Origin: Saprospiraceae bacterium
GTDB taxonomy: Bacteria; Bacteroidota; Bacteroidia; Chitinophagales; Saprospiraceae
NCBI GenBank assembly: GCA_020437105.1
Contig: JAGQWR010000030.1
Coordinates: forward strand, 1-64,000
DNA: 64,000 nt
Reading direction: 5' to 3'
The notes below the pieces were generated by a model. The model was not told the DNA's origin. It searched no databases and saw only the letters and a list, made by a program, of their open reading frames with translations. This document shows, piece by piece, positions 34,565-43,066 of this stretch; the first letter of the stretch is position 1, and every line of letters begins with the position of its first letter. A program made the translations under genes and the position numbers.

Positions 34565-36718
34565 TTATTTTACAACTTTCCCCTGCCACTGATAGGCTCC
34601 CTGCTTGATTTGTAATACATAGAATCCACCCGGCCAATTGCTGCTATCCAACACCAGGGTCGTTGAACCTAAAAACCGGTCCTCTACCTGCGTCAGAATC
34701 AGCCGGCCAAAGGAGTCAATAAGCCTGATTTCAACAGGTTCCAGGCTACTGGTTTGCAGGTCGATGAGCAATTGCTGCCCGGCAGGCATCGGATAAACAG
34801 CACGTACCTGTAACACGGCTTCATTTGTGATCGCCCGCACCGGACTGTATCGAACTTGTCCGTCTTCTTCCTCTATCCGCAACCGGTAATAGTTGATTCC
34901 CGGAAGGGGTTGCGAATCTAAATGATAGTAGTATTGCTTTGCAGCCTGATTTCCAGGAGTTACAGCCGCGATCGAATGGTATTGCTGATCTTCTCCTGCA
35001 CGCTCAATGTGAAACATACGCAAATCCTGCTCCATCTCTGTTTCCCAGGAGATCAGGTTTCCTTTTGCTTCGGCTTTCGCCGAAAAGGCAAGCAACTCCA
35101 GGGGTAAGGGCAGAATGGTTTGGATGTTAAAGGTGTAAGGCGTCGTCCAGTCATCATAATCGATTCCCTGATGAATGACCCGAAAATAATAAGTTCCTCC
35201 CGGGTTAACGGTGCCCAAAGGCAAGTTGAAAATGATCGGCGCACTGCCTGCCGTAAAAGTTTGAAACAGACTGCCATTTGTACCCAGGGAGGTATAGGTG
35301 GAGGGACTGCTTCCAAAAAAGTCGATGCGCCCGGCGAGTCCCGGATGTGGATTAAACAGGATTTCAATATCATTGCTTAAAGAACCGGGAGCCGTAAATT
35401 TAAACCAATCCGGATCGGTCGTTTTAGGTCCTTCCGGAACGGCGCTGGCACGCACCTGAACGAGGCCGCCGAAAATAGCGTCCAGCCCCACTTCCCATGG
35501 GTTAGCCGGATAATCGCCTTCGTCAATGCCACGTACCATCAGGGCCGGACTGGAGTTTCCGCTTGTATGAAACACGTTGGTGAGCAGGGTGTCTGTTAAG
35601 CGATGCGGGGTGCCATCGGAAGGGTAGGGCGTGCTGCCATTATAGAGCCATTGCCGCGACCAGGCTACTACGCCATCCCCCGTGTCGCCAATGATATCGG
35701 ATGTAATCCAGGTGTAGCGAAGATTTGTAGGAAGGGGCAATTGTGGATTGTCATAAGTGCCATCCCATTCATAGCCGGTTCCCTGGGTGACACCACTAAT
35801 ATTGACACCCACTACTGTCGGACTGGATTCGTCCCCATCACAGTCAACATCATCATTCCAGTATGGGTAGGGGAAAGAGATATAGTCGTCTTCATCGCCG
35901 CCATATAGATATACTCCCGGACAATCGTCCAGCCCCAGAAAGCCACAGGCGTTGCTGTAACGCATATCCCGAACTGCTTCGGAAGCGAGATCGAAAGTTC
36001 CATCTTTGTCTGCTGCGTCTGGTGGTCCGAGCGGACTAATATTTCCAAGTGTATTACTTCCCCGGTGTGGGGTTACGGTGGTGACCAGTTTGGCAACCCG
36101 ATGTCCGTCTGCTGCACTCGGGTTTACCCACCAACGCGGCGTTCCGCCCGGATTTTCCGGTACCCGCCGCTGTAGGTATTCCCGGGCTTCCAGTCCGCCC
36201 ATGGAATGGCAAACCAGTATAACCTTAGATTTTGTTGGGTTCGCAGCGAGGACCTTTTCGATCATTTTACCCAGAGCATAGCCTTGTTTTAGGATAGCAG
36301 ACTCATTGCTGTCTGATTCGAATAGTCCCGGAGAGTCACAGCCATGCAGATCAAGTATAGGCACGGCTGCATTTTCGTTCCAGAAATTTTGAAGGTTAAT
36401 CGCATAAACACAACCCGGATTGAGGGTGTTCGTTTCGTTGACAAACTGGACCAATACATCATCATCATTGGTACCCTGAATATGATCTGCGCCAAAGATG
36501 TGGGTGTCATCGGTCGCATTGACAACGGCGTGAAAAACATCGGTGAGCGGACCCCAAATTGCGGCAAATTGCGGATCATTATATACAGCTGCAAAGGACG
36601 TTTCATTGCCGGTCCATCCATGCAAAAAGATGATTGGGTAGGCACAATCCATAGTTTGGGCCTTTGCCTGGAAATTCAGAAACAACGACAGGAAAAGTAA
36701 GATGTACAGGTGTTTCAT
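34565..36718 (-). CDS. Secreted lipase-like alpha/beta hydrolase with T9SS sorting domain
   Basis: 717 residues from the ATG at 36718 (signal MKHLYILLFLSLFLNFQAKA, then QTMDC); the longer frame adds sequence before this signal. IIFLHGWTGNETSF forms the oxyanion strand and VCHSMGGLEAREYL the nucleophile elbow with Ser in CHSMGG. This is the PGAP1/lipase type of alpha/beta hydrolase; Asp and His partners are likely in GDTGDGVV and later positions. A second beta domain follows (about 430-540), and the last 80 residues (YPMPAGQQLLIDLQ, LIDSFGRLIL, WPGGFYVLQI, KVVK) are a T9SS sorting domain. Exported across the outer membrane. Confidence 0.85.
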   Translation of the reverse strand: MKHLYILLFLSLFLNFQAKAQTMDCAYPIIFLHGWTGNETSFAAVYNDPQFAAIWGPLTDVFHAVVNATDDTHIFGADHIQGTNDDDVLVQFVNETNTLNPGCVYAINLQNFWNENAAVPILDLHGCDSPGLFESDSNESAILKQGYALGKMIEKVLAANPTKSKVILVCHSMGGLEAREYLQRRVPENPGGTPRWWVNPSAADGHRVAKLVTTVTPHRGSNTLGNISPLGPPDAADKDGTFDLASEAVRDMRYSNACGFLGLDDCPGVYLYGGDEDDYISFPYPYWNDDVDCDGDESSPTVVGVNISGVTQGTGYEWDGTYDNPQLPLPTNLRYTWITSDIIGDTGDGVVAWSRQWLYNGSTPYPSDGTPHRLTDTLLTNVFHTSGNSSPALMVRGIDEGDYPANPWEVGLDAIFGGLVQVRASAVPEGPKTTDPDWFKFTAPGSLSNDIEILFNPHPGLAGRIDFFGSSPSTYTSLGTNGSLFQTFTAGSAPIIFNLPLGTVNPGGTYYFRVIHQGIDYDDWTTPYTFNIQTILPLPLELLAFSAKAEAKGNLISWETEMEQDLRMFHIERAGEDQQYHSIAAVTPGNQAAKQYYYHLDSQPLPGINYYRLRIEEEDGQVRYSPVRAITNEAVLQVRAVYPMPAGQQLLIDLQTSSLEPVEIRLIDSFGRLILTQVEDRFLGSTTLVLDSSNWPGGFYVLQIKQGAYQWQGKVVK

Positions 36719-36851
36719 GGTCAAGTAGTTTTTATGGAACATTTCTGGCATTAAAATATACCAAATTCCTGAGGAATGAAACAATTCCATCGGAAGAGCT
36801 GACCTGGATACCGGATTTGGCAGCAGTTAGGCAACAAGGTATCAAAAAAAT

Positions 36852-36883
36852 AAAGCCCCCTCTTTGAGTCAAGAGGGGGCTTT
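36852..36883 (-). terminator. Terminator after nhaD
   Basis: Thirteen-base stem AAAGCCCCCTCTT / AAGAGGGGGCTTT with a 6-base loop and A-run on the left, downstream of the nhaD stop at 36922. Confidence 0.9.
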
Positions 36884-36921
36884 AAAGGGTCTTTTGCTAA
36901 TCGGGATAATCCGAAATAATG

Positions 36922-38286
36922 CTACCAGAGGTAGGCATACATTATTAAAAAGGCTGCCGCACCGGCCAGGAAGCCTGCCATTGCAAGCCAGGTAATGTTT
37001 TTCAAATACCAGATAAAGTCGATGCGCTCCATACCCATCGCGGCAACGCCGGCAGCAGAACCGATAATCAACATACTACCACCTGTACCGGCAGAGTAAG
37101 CGATAAAATGCCAAATTTTATGGTCGATTGGGAAATCGTACATCCCGATGGAAGCGGCAACTAGAGGCACGTTGTCAATAACAGCCGACAGTCCACCCAG
37201 CAATATGACCACAATGTCCTGATTAGGGATGGCCAGCTGCAGGTGTTGTGCCATTGCTTTCAGTAATCCGACCTGCTCGCCTGTGGGCCCGGTAATGGCC
37301 ACCGATTCCAATGCAGCTACTGCTACCAAAATTCCGAGGAAGAACAGGATACTCGACATCTCAATACGCGAAAGCGCTCTGTGCGCAGAATAAAGATGTT
37401 TGCGTTCTTCTGTAAAATCTTCTTCCGGATGAATATATTCGGATACCAGCCAAACAATACCCATCGAAAGCATCATGCCAACATACGGAGGCAGGTGGGT
37501 AATAGATTTGAATACGGGTACAAAAACCAAGGCGCCGATACCTACAAAAAGCATGGTCCGACTACTGAGCAGTTTTTCTTCTTTGAAATCAGAATCCCGA
37601 TCAGTTACCGCCGGAGTAATATTGCCTTTAAAAGGCTTCATAAAAGAGGCAATGAGTACCGGTACAGCGAGGCAAACAAAAGCAGGGAAAACCAGGTGAT
37701 CGATCAATCCCAGAGTTGTTACTTTTTTACTGATCCAGAGCATGGTGGTGGTGACATCACCAATTGGTGACCAGGCACCGCCGGCATTCGCACCGATCAC
37801 GGCCATGCAGACAAACCAAATACGCTCTTCTTTAACCGGTACCAATCGACGCAAGAGTGAAACAAGTACGATGGTAGATGCCAGATTGTCCAGCGTGGCA
37901 GAAAGGAAAAATGCCAGGACGCAAATCAGGATGAGCATCGTCCGTTTACGGGTAGTGGTAATGCGATTGGTTATAACAGCAAAACCCCTGTGCAAGTCAA
38001 CTAACTCTACAATGGTCATGGCACCAATGAGGAAAAACAGAATTTCCGCTATTTTTCCAACATGGTGGAGCAACACTTCCAGCATGTGGTCGCTTTGGTG
38101 TTCGCCACCAAGATGTTCTCCTACTGATCCGGCAGCATCCACTACGTCCAGATGCCCGAGTGAAATGAATGCCCAACAAGCAGCCCCCATTAATAAAGCA
38201 GGTACTGTCTTGTCCAGTTTTAATGGATGTTCCAAGACAATGGCAATGTATCCAAGGATAAAACAAAGTATGACGCCGGTAATCAT
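36922..38286 (-). CDS. nhaD: NhaD-type sodium/proton antiporter
   Basis: 454 residues, about 11 membrane helices. Features of the NhaD/IT superfamily: LEHPLKLDKTVPALLMGA, MTIVELVDLHRGF, LSATLDNLASTIVLVSLLRRLVP, IGANAGGAWSPIGDVTTTMLWI and GGLSAVIDNVPLVAASIGM. The repeated DN motifs (TLDNLAST, VIDNVPLVA) are the usual ion-path residues. Exchanges internal Na+ or Li+ for protons; a His-rich loop (GEHLGGEHQSDHMLEVLLHH) is present near the N-terminus. Function by family, ion preference not tested. Confidence 0.93.
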   Translation of the reverse strand: MITGVILCFILGYIAIVLEHPLKLDKTVPALLMGAACWAFISLGHLDVVDAAGSVGEHLGGEHQSDHMLEVLLHHVGKIAEILFFLIGAMTIVELVDLHRGFAVITNRITTTRKRTMLILICVLAFFLSATLDNLASTIVLVSLLRRLVPVKEERIWFVCMAVIGANAGGAWSPIGDVTTTMLWISKKVTTLGLIDHLVFPAFVCLAVPVLIASFMKPFKGNITPAVTDRDSDFKEEKLLSSRTMLFVGIGALVFVPVFKSITHLPPYVGMMLSMGIVWLVSEYIHPEEDFTEERKHLYSAHRALSRIEMSSILFFLGILVAVAALESVAITGPTGEQVGLLKAMAQHLQLAIPNQDIVVILLGGLSAVIDNVPLVAASIGMYDFPIDHKIWHFIAYSAGTGGSMLIIGSAAGVAAMGMERIDFIWYLKNITWLAMAGFLAGAAAFLIMYAYLW

Positions 38287-38323
38287 TTCGGACAGTTATA
38301 TTATATGAGAAATATTTCCGGCG

Positions 38324-38331
38324 CAAAAATA
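38324..38331 (-). promoter_or_regulatory. Possible -7 box for nhaD
   Basis: Minus strand reads TATTTTTG, fitting TAnnTTTG, 37 bases upstream of the nhaD ATG; TTG occurs close upstream (TATTGTCT) but too near to be a proper -33. Confidence 0.4.
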
Positions 38332-38359
38332 AGACAATACTTGAGACCGGAAAGGTATT

Positions 38360-38811
38360 GGATTTCTATTTCTGTGTTCGCTGCGCGAAAGTTTAAATCG
38401 TTTTACGCGTTTAAAACGTGGTCTTGTGATTCTGTGGTCGAGTTGGTTAGTTGGTTAGTGGGTTAGTTTTCAGTGAGTTAGTGACCTCAGTAAAAATTAA
38501 TCCCGATAGCTATTGGGACAGCATTCAAAAATTCTGTCTGTCTATTCCACCTTTGGTGGTTTGGTCTATTGCCTACGGCTTGGGTCTATTTTGTTCGCTT
38601 CGCGAAGGTTTGACCCGTTTAAATCGTTAAAACCGTGAATATATCGATCACTAGACAGGGCGCAACTCTCAACCCTCCTTATAGACCAAAATTTCCGCCA
38701 GGAAATTAAATAGACCCAAAAGGTCTGAAAGACCGCTTCGACCCAAGCCAAAGGCTTCGACCTTAGACCTTCGACCAGGCGATAGCCTGCCAACTCAAAC
38801 TCCCTCCCGTA
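38360..38811. repeat. Repeat-rich gap with mini-hairpin array, GTTAGT strings and other families
   Basis: The 580-base gap between nhaD and dusB holds at least four repeat types: the TTCGC element twice (38371-38420 and about 38593-38640); GGTTAGT/GTGAGTTAGT strings (38428-38485); a CCCGATAGCTATTGGGA near-palindrome (38504-38520); and a mini-hairpin array (38535-38790) with GTCTATT on the left, TAGACC on the right, and stems CCACC-ttt-GGTGG, GCC-tac-GGC, TTTCC-gcca-GGAAA, GGTCT-gaa-AGACC and GCC-aaa-GGC. I see no gene in it. Confidence 0.75.
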
Positions 38812-38839
38812 TTTGGAATCATGTGCATTGGTTTTTTGT

Positions 38840-38847
38840 TATTTTTG
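38840..38847 (+). promoter_or_regulatory. Possible -7 box for dusB
   Basis: TATTTTTG with TTTG at 38812-38815 as a candidate -33 element (24-base spacer, slightly long). The leader before the ATG at 38867 would be about 13 bases. Confidence 0.45.
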
Positions 38848-38866
38848 CGGTTCAAATTTTTATGTC

Positions 38867-39862
38867 ATGGTAAAGATCGGCTCAGTAGAATTGGGAGAAT
38901 TCCCGCTTTTGCTTGCTCCAATGGAGGATGTGAGTGATCCGCCCTTTCGAGCCTTGTGCAAAGAACAGGGCTGCGACATGATGTACACCGAGTTCATTTC
39001 GGTGGAAGGGCTGATCCGGGATGCGACAAAAAGCGTGCAGAAACTGGATATTTACGACTACGAGCGACCAATCGGCGTACAGATATTTGGTGCCGAATTG
39101 GATTCCATGATGCAGGCTGCAGAAATTGTGGAAAATGCCAATCCGGAAGTATTGGACATCAATTTTGGTTGCCCGGTCAAAAAAGTGACCTGTAAAATGG
39201 CGGGTGCCGGGATATTGCAAGATATTCCGAAAATGGTCGCACTAACTAAAGCCGTTGTTGACTCGACCAAATTGCCTGTCACCGTAAAAACCAGATTGGG
39301 TTGGGACGACCAGACCAAATTTATTGAAGAGGTAGCCGAACGCTTGCAGGATGTAGGCATCCAGGCCTTATCCATTCATGGGCGAACCCGAAAACAAATG
39401 TATAAGGGGGAGGCCGACTGGACGCTCATAGGTAAGATTGCACAAAATCCGCGCATTCAAATTCCAATTTTTGGGAATGGCGATATCGACAGTCCGCAAA
39501 AAGCATTGGAATATAAAAACCGATACGGGGTAGATGGGATTATGATCGGACGGGCAAGTATCGGGAATCCCTGGATTTTCAGGGAAATAAAGCATTTCCT
39601 GGAAACAGGGGAAATCCTGGAGCCACCAACCGTTGCCGAACGGGTTGCTGCAGCCCGGCAACATCTTCAACACTCACTGGAATGGAAAGGAATAAAACTG
39701 GGAATTGTGGAAATGCGCCGGCATTATGGAAATTATTTCCGAGGTTTCCCGAATATTAAGCCCTATCGGTCGAGACTCGTTACAGAAGATGAGCCCGCAA
39801 ATGTTTTTGCCGTACTGGAAGAAATCGAAGCGATTTATTCCACTGAATTAGCTTGGGTTTAA
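38867..39862 (+). CDS. dusB: tRNA-dihydrouridine synthase
   Basis: 331 residues from the ATG at 38867 (MVKIGSVELGEFPLLLAPME); an upstream in-frame start at 38813 would add a non-conserved stretch. FMN-dependent reduction of uridine to dihydrouridine in the tRNA D-loop. Motifs: LAPMEDVSDPPFRALC, DINFGCPVKKVTCKMAGAG with catalytic Cys (CKMAG region), VTVKTRLGWDD, LSIHGRTRKQMYKGEADW, FGNGDIDSP and DGIMIGRASIGNPWIF. The overall pattern is that of the DusB class. Confidence 0.94.
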   Translation: MVKIGSVELGEFPLLLAPMEDVSDPPFRALCKEQGCDMMYTEFISVEGLIRDATKSVQKLDIYDYERPIGVQIFGAELDSMMQAAEIVENANPEVLDINFGCPVKKVTCKMAGAGILQDIPKMVALTKAVVDSTKLPVTVKTRLGWDDQTKFIEEVAERLQDVGIQALSIHGRTRKQMYKGEADWTLIGKIAQNPRIQIPIFGNGDIDSPQKALEYKNRYGVDGIMIGRASIGNPWIFREIKHFLETGEILEPPTVAERVAAARQHLQHSLEWKGIKLGIVEMRRHYGNYFRGFPNIKPYRSRLVTEDEPANVFAVLEEIEAIYSTELAWV

Positions 39863-39907
39863 TGAAATTAAGCCTTCAGAATCAACGAACTACAGAATTA
39901 CGAACCC

Positions 39908-41335
39908 TTGGTCTTTAATATCGAACCACACGAACGCCAGATTTTTAAAATCATCAAAGATGCCGCAGATGACTTGGGCTATCCCACTTTTGTGGTAGGA
40001 GGATATGTACGCGATCGATTGTTGGGGCGCCCTTCCAAGGACATGGATATCGTTTGCGTTGGCAGTGGTATCCAACTGGCAGAAAATGTGGCCTCCTATC
40101 TGCGTCCCATCCCGCGGGTAGCTGTTTACAAGCGGTTTGGGACAGCCATGCTGCACCACCAGGATATGGAGGTGGAATTTGTTGGCGCACGCAAAGAATC
40201 ATATCGTCAGGATTCTCGTAAACCTTCTGTAGAGGAAGGCAGTCTCGAAGATGACCAAAATCGGCGCGATTTTACGATTAATGCCCTGGCAGTAAGTCTG
40301 AACGACAACGACTACGGTGCCATCATTGATCCCTTTCACGGACTCCAGCACCTGGAAGAAAAGTTAATTAAAACACCCTTGGAGCCCGGACAAACCTTCT
40401 CCGATGACCCACTTCGAATGATGCGGGCTATCCGTTTTTCTACACAGTTGGGTTTTCGGATCGAGGCTGAAACGTATGAAGCAATCGCCGCCTATAAGAG
40501 TCGGATCAATATTGTTTCCAAGGAACGGATAACGGTTGAACTGGAAAAAATTCTGGCATCCCCTAAACCCTCAGTCGGGTTTAAATTGCTTTTTGATACG
40601 GGTTTGCTCCAACTGATCTTTCCGGAGATGACAGATTTGTATGGGGTAGAGATCAGAAACGGGAAAGGACATAAAGACAATTTTTACCACACGCTGGAGG
40701 TGATCGACAACCTTAGCCGGAAAACCAATAATATTTGGTTGCGTTGGGCAGCCGTTTTGCATGATATTGCCAAACCGCCTACCAAACGCTTTTATCCGGA
40801 GCAAGGCTGGACCTTTCACGGTCATGAGGCACTTGGTGCTGCCATGGTACCCCGAATCTTTAAGCGCTTAAAGCTGCCCCTGGATTCTAAAATGAAGTAC
40901 GTGCAAAAACTGGTTCGCTTGCACCTGCGTCCGATCAGCCTGACCAAGGAAAACATTACAGATTCTGCAATCCGACGCTTGCTCTTTGATGCAGGCGACG
41001 AAATTGAAGATTTGATGCTCCTTTGTGAAGCAGATATTACTTCCAAAAATCCCAAGAAAGTGGAAAAGTATCTGGAGAATTATAATCTGGTACGGGAGCG
41101 CCTGGAAGCGGTGGAAGCACAGGACAAAATCCGTAATTGGCAGCCACCGATTTCTGGCGAACTGATCATGAATACCTTTGGGATTTCCCCATCTCGCGAA
41201 GTAGGAATTATCAAAAATGCGATTCGCGAAGCCATTCTCGAAGGCGAAATCTCGAATGAATACGAAGCAGCCTTTGAATTTATGGTAGCAAAAGGCAAAG
41301 AATTGGGATTGAAATTGGAACAGCGTACCAAGTAA
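39908..41335 (+). CDS. cca: CCA tRNA nucleotidyltransferase / poly(A) polymerase family with HD domain
   Basis: 475 residues from a TTG start at 39908. N-terminal class II nucleotidyltransferase: FVVGGYVRDRLLGRPSKDMDIVC (catalytic Asp45/Asp47), RRDFTINALAVSL, DDPLRMMRAIRFSTQLGF and a following helical RNA-binding region (ISKERITVELEKIL type). Then an HD-type hydrolase domain with WAAVLHDIAKPPTKRF and HGHEALGAA. Adds CCA to tRNA 3' ends; bacterial HD-fused versions also have phosphatase activity. The HD histidine-aspartate pair (LHDIAK) is intact. Confidence 0.95.
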   Translation: MVFNIEPHERQIFKIIKDAADDLGYPTFVVGGYVRDRLLGRPSKDMDIVCVGSGIQLAENVASYLRPIPRVAVYKRFGTAMLHHQDMEVEFVGARKESYRQDSRKPSVEEGSLEDDQNRRDFTINALAVSLNDNDYGAIIDPFHGLQHLEEKLIKTPLEPGQTFSDDPLRMMRAIRFSTQLGFRIEAETYEAIAAYKSRINIVSKERITVELEKILASPKPSVGFKLLFDTGLLQLIFPEMTDLYGVEIRNGKGHKDNFYHTLEVIDNLSRKTNNIWLRWAAVLHDIAKPPTKRFYPEQGWTFHGHEALGAAMVPRIFKRLKLPLDSKMKYVQKLVRLHLRPISLTKENITDSAIRRLLFDAGDEIEDLMLLCEADITSKNPKKVEKYLENYNLVRERLEAVEAQDKIRNWQPPISGELIMNTFGISPSREVGIIKNAIREAILEGEISNEYEAAFEFMVAKGKELGLKLEQRTK

Positions 41336-41345
41336 GGCGGAAGAA

Positions 41346-42329
41346 CTATTCCTCCGGCCGCAGCTTTTTCAGATCCCGGTTTACAGCTATACTGGAGTTT
41401 AATTCAAAGCCAACCAGTAAGACAAAACAATTCAACTGGATCCAAAGCATAATCACGATAATGGTCCCAATAGATCCGTACAACTTATTGTAGGTGTTGA
41501 AATTTTCTACGTAAAACGAGAATGCCACCGATGAGAGGATCGATAAAACAGTCGCCAGCGTTGCGCCTGGTGTAAAAAAAGAAAAGCGCCTTTGATAGGG
41601 CACTGCATATCGGTAAATCATCGCAATGATCGAATAAAAGAGCAGGATAATAACCAGATAACGTAGCAAGGATACCGATACCGCGCCAAACCAGTCCAGA
41701 CGGATAAAGTCGGATAACCAATAGATGATCAGGTTGCCCAGGATCAGAAAAATAGCAGATGTAATCAATAAAACCCCAAGTAAACCGGTCAGTGCAATAC
41801 TGATCATACGTTTTCGTAAACCGGTTCGTTTCTTGAAGGTTTGCACATGGGCTTTTTCAAAGCTCTTCATCATCCCCATCATACCATTGGAAGCGAAAAA
41901 GACTGCCAGCAGGAAACCGATAGATAAGAGTCCATTTCTAGGCCGGGTAGTCAGATCCTGAATCGTTCCAAAAAGCATATCTCCGGCATTACCCGGCATC
42001 ACTATATTAATTTGGGTTTCCAGTTGGGTCATCAGGGTTTCTCCTTCCGGAATAACTGACAAAAGAGAATTGGTGAAAAAGGGTAGGAGTGTAAGCAGTA
42101 CGATCAGGGCTGGGAAAAGCGATAAAAAGAAGCTAAAAGCCATCGAGTTTGCCCGGGTAACCAGGGCAGAACGCTTGATCTCATTGAGAATAAATACCAG
42201 TACATCAAAAATAGGCACCTTAAAAAAGCCGGGAAGCGAAGAACGCTTTGACCACTCCACCAGATTAACGATTCCTGGCAGCGCCCAAAACCTGGCTTTT
42301 ATTTCCGAATATTTTGGGAGTTTTATCAA
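41346..42329 (-). CDS. YihY/BrkB family integral membrane protein
   Basis: 327 residues starting with TTG at 42329, the only start before conserved sequence. Six membrane helices; family pattern ANSMAFSFFLSLFPALIVLLTLLPFF near residues 60-86, KRMISIALTGLLGVLLI, YRYAVPYQRRFSFFTPGA and GSIGTIIVIMLWIQLNCFVLLVGFELN. The family was once called ribonuclease BN by mistake; its true role, probably in envelope lipid or transport, is unsettled. Converges on cca with ten bases between stops. Confidence 0.88.
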   Translation of the reverse strand: MIKLPKYSEIKARFWALPGIVNLVEWSKRSSLPGFFKVPIFDVLVFILNEIKRSALVTRANSMAFSFFLSLFPALIVLLTLLPFFTNSLLSVIPEGETLMTQLETQINIVMPGNAGDMLFGTIQDLTTRPRNGLLSIGFLLAVFFASNGMMGMMKSFEKAHVQTFKKRTGLRKRMISIALTGLLGVLLITSAIFLILGNLIIYWLSDFIRLDWFGAVSVSLLRYLVIILLFYSIIAMIYRYAVPYQRRFSFFTPGATLATVLSILSSVAFSFYVENFNTYNKLYGSIGTIIVIMLWIQLNCFVLLVGFELNSSIAVNRDLKKLRPEE

Positions 42330-42436
42330 GGTTTGACCTGGAAGTTGCTTGGTTTAAACTGTGAAAGTAAGTAATTGAGACACAATTCTTACTTCGAAAT
42401 TCCCATAAAGGAATAAAAATATCGGATAAACCTGGA

Positions 42437-42853
42437 TTATTCTATACCAAAAAAAGGAGCTAATGCCACCCGGAGCTTCTCGGGTATCTGTACCCGTTTC
42501 CGGGTATCAATTTCCACAAAACATAATTTAACCTGCCCGCCATTTAACAGTTTCCCCGCTTCATTAAATAGCTCCATATGAAACACAATCGTGTCAGCTG
42601 GCATCTCCCGCAAAGTGGTCCTGATTGTAAGCAACTCATCATAAAATGCCGGACGAACATACTTGACCTCCAAGCGCATAACAGGCATCATAATGCGGTG
42701 ATCCTTTTCGATTTCCTGGTACGACATTCCCAACGACCGCATCATTTCTACCCGGCCAATCTCATAGTATTGCGCATAGTTGCCGTAATAGAGATAGCCC
42801 ATCTGGTCTGTCTCCCCGTATCGAACCCGCTTTTTAAAATCGAAACTGTACAT
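42437..42853 (-). CDS. YbgC/FadM-type acyl-CoA thioesterase
   Basis: 138 residues, complete hotdog fold: RVRYGETDQMGYLYYGNYAQYYEIGRVE (Asp in DQMG is the catalytic residue of the 4-hydroxybenzoyl-CoA thioesterase group), EVKYVRPAFYDELLTIRT, FHMELFNEAGKLL and QVKLCFVEIDTRKR. It hydrolyses acyl-CoA or acyl-ACP thioesters; the chain-length preference cannot be read. Related YbgC proteins belong to the Tol-Pal system, but no tol gene is next to it here. Followed upstream of its ATG by repeat DNA. Confidence 0.9.
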   Translation of the reverse strand: MYSFDFKKRVRYGETDQMGYLYYGNYAQYYEIGRVEMMRSLGMSYQEIEKDHRIMMPVMRLEVKYVRPAFYDELLTIRTTLREMPADTIVFHMELFNEAGKLLNGGQVKLCFVEIDTRKRVQIPEKLRVALAPFFGIE

Positions 42854-42859
42854 TGGTTT

Positions 42860-43066
42860 GTGGTTGAGTGGTCCTGTGGTCCTGTGCCCCGATAGTTATC
42901 GGGGGTGAGTTAGTGAGTTAGTTTTTCAGTGGAGTAGAACCTAATTAAAAATTAAAAATCAAGACTTAAGAATTTAGCGTTCAACCCTCAACTATAAACC
43001 GGGCGAAGCCCCTCAAACTCACACTCACACTCCCCCGATAGTTATCGGGGCAAACTCAAACTACCT
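42860..43066. repeat. Repeat cluster between thioesterase and arginine deiminase genes
   Basis: Contains GTGGTCCTGTGGTCCTGTG, the palindrome CCCCGATAGTTATCGGGG (42892-42909), GTGAGTTAGT repeats, the AT-rich element (42944-42973), an imperfect GGGCGAAGCCC hairpin, hexamer strings ACTCAC (43018-43032), a second copy of the CCCCGATA palindrome (43034-43050) and CAAACTCAAACTACCTCC, which runs into the arginine deiminase stop codon at 43061-43063. Confidence 0.75.

Noticed and set aside
37742-38308. A 188-codon plus-strand frame antisense to nhaD
   Set aside because: NhaD motifs are intact on the minus strand; the frame is low-complexity and basic.
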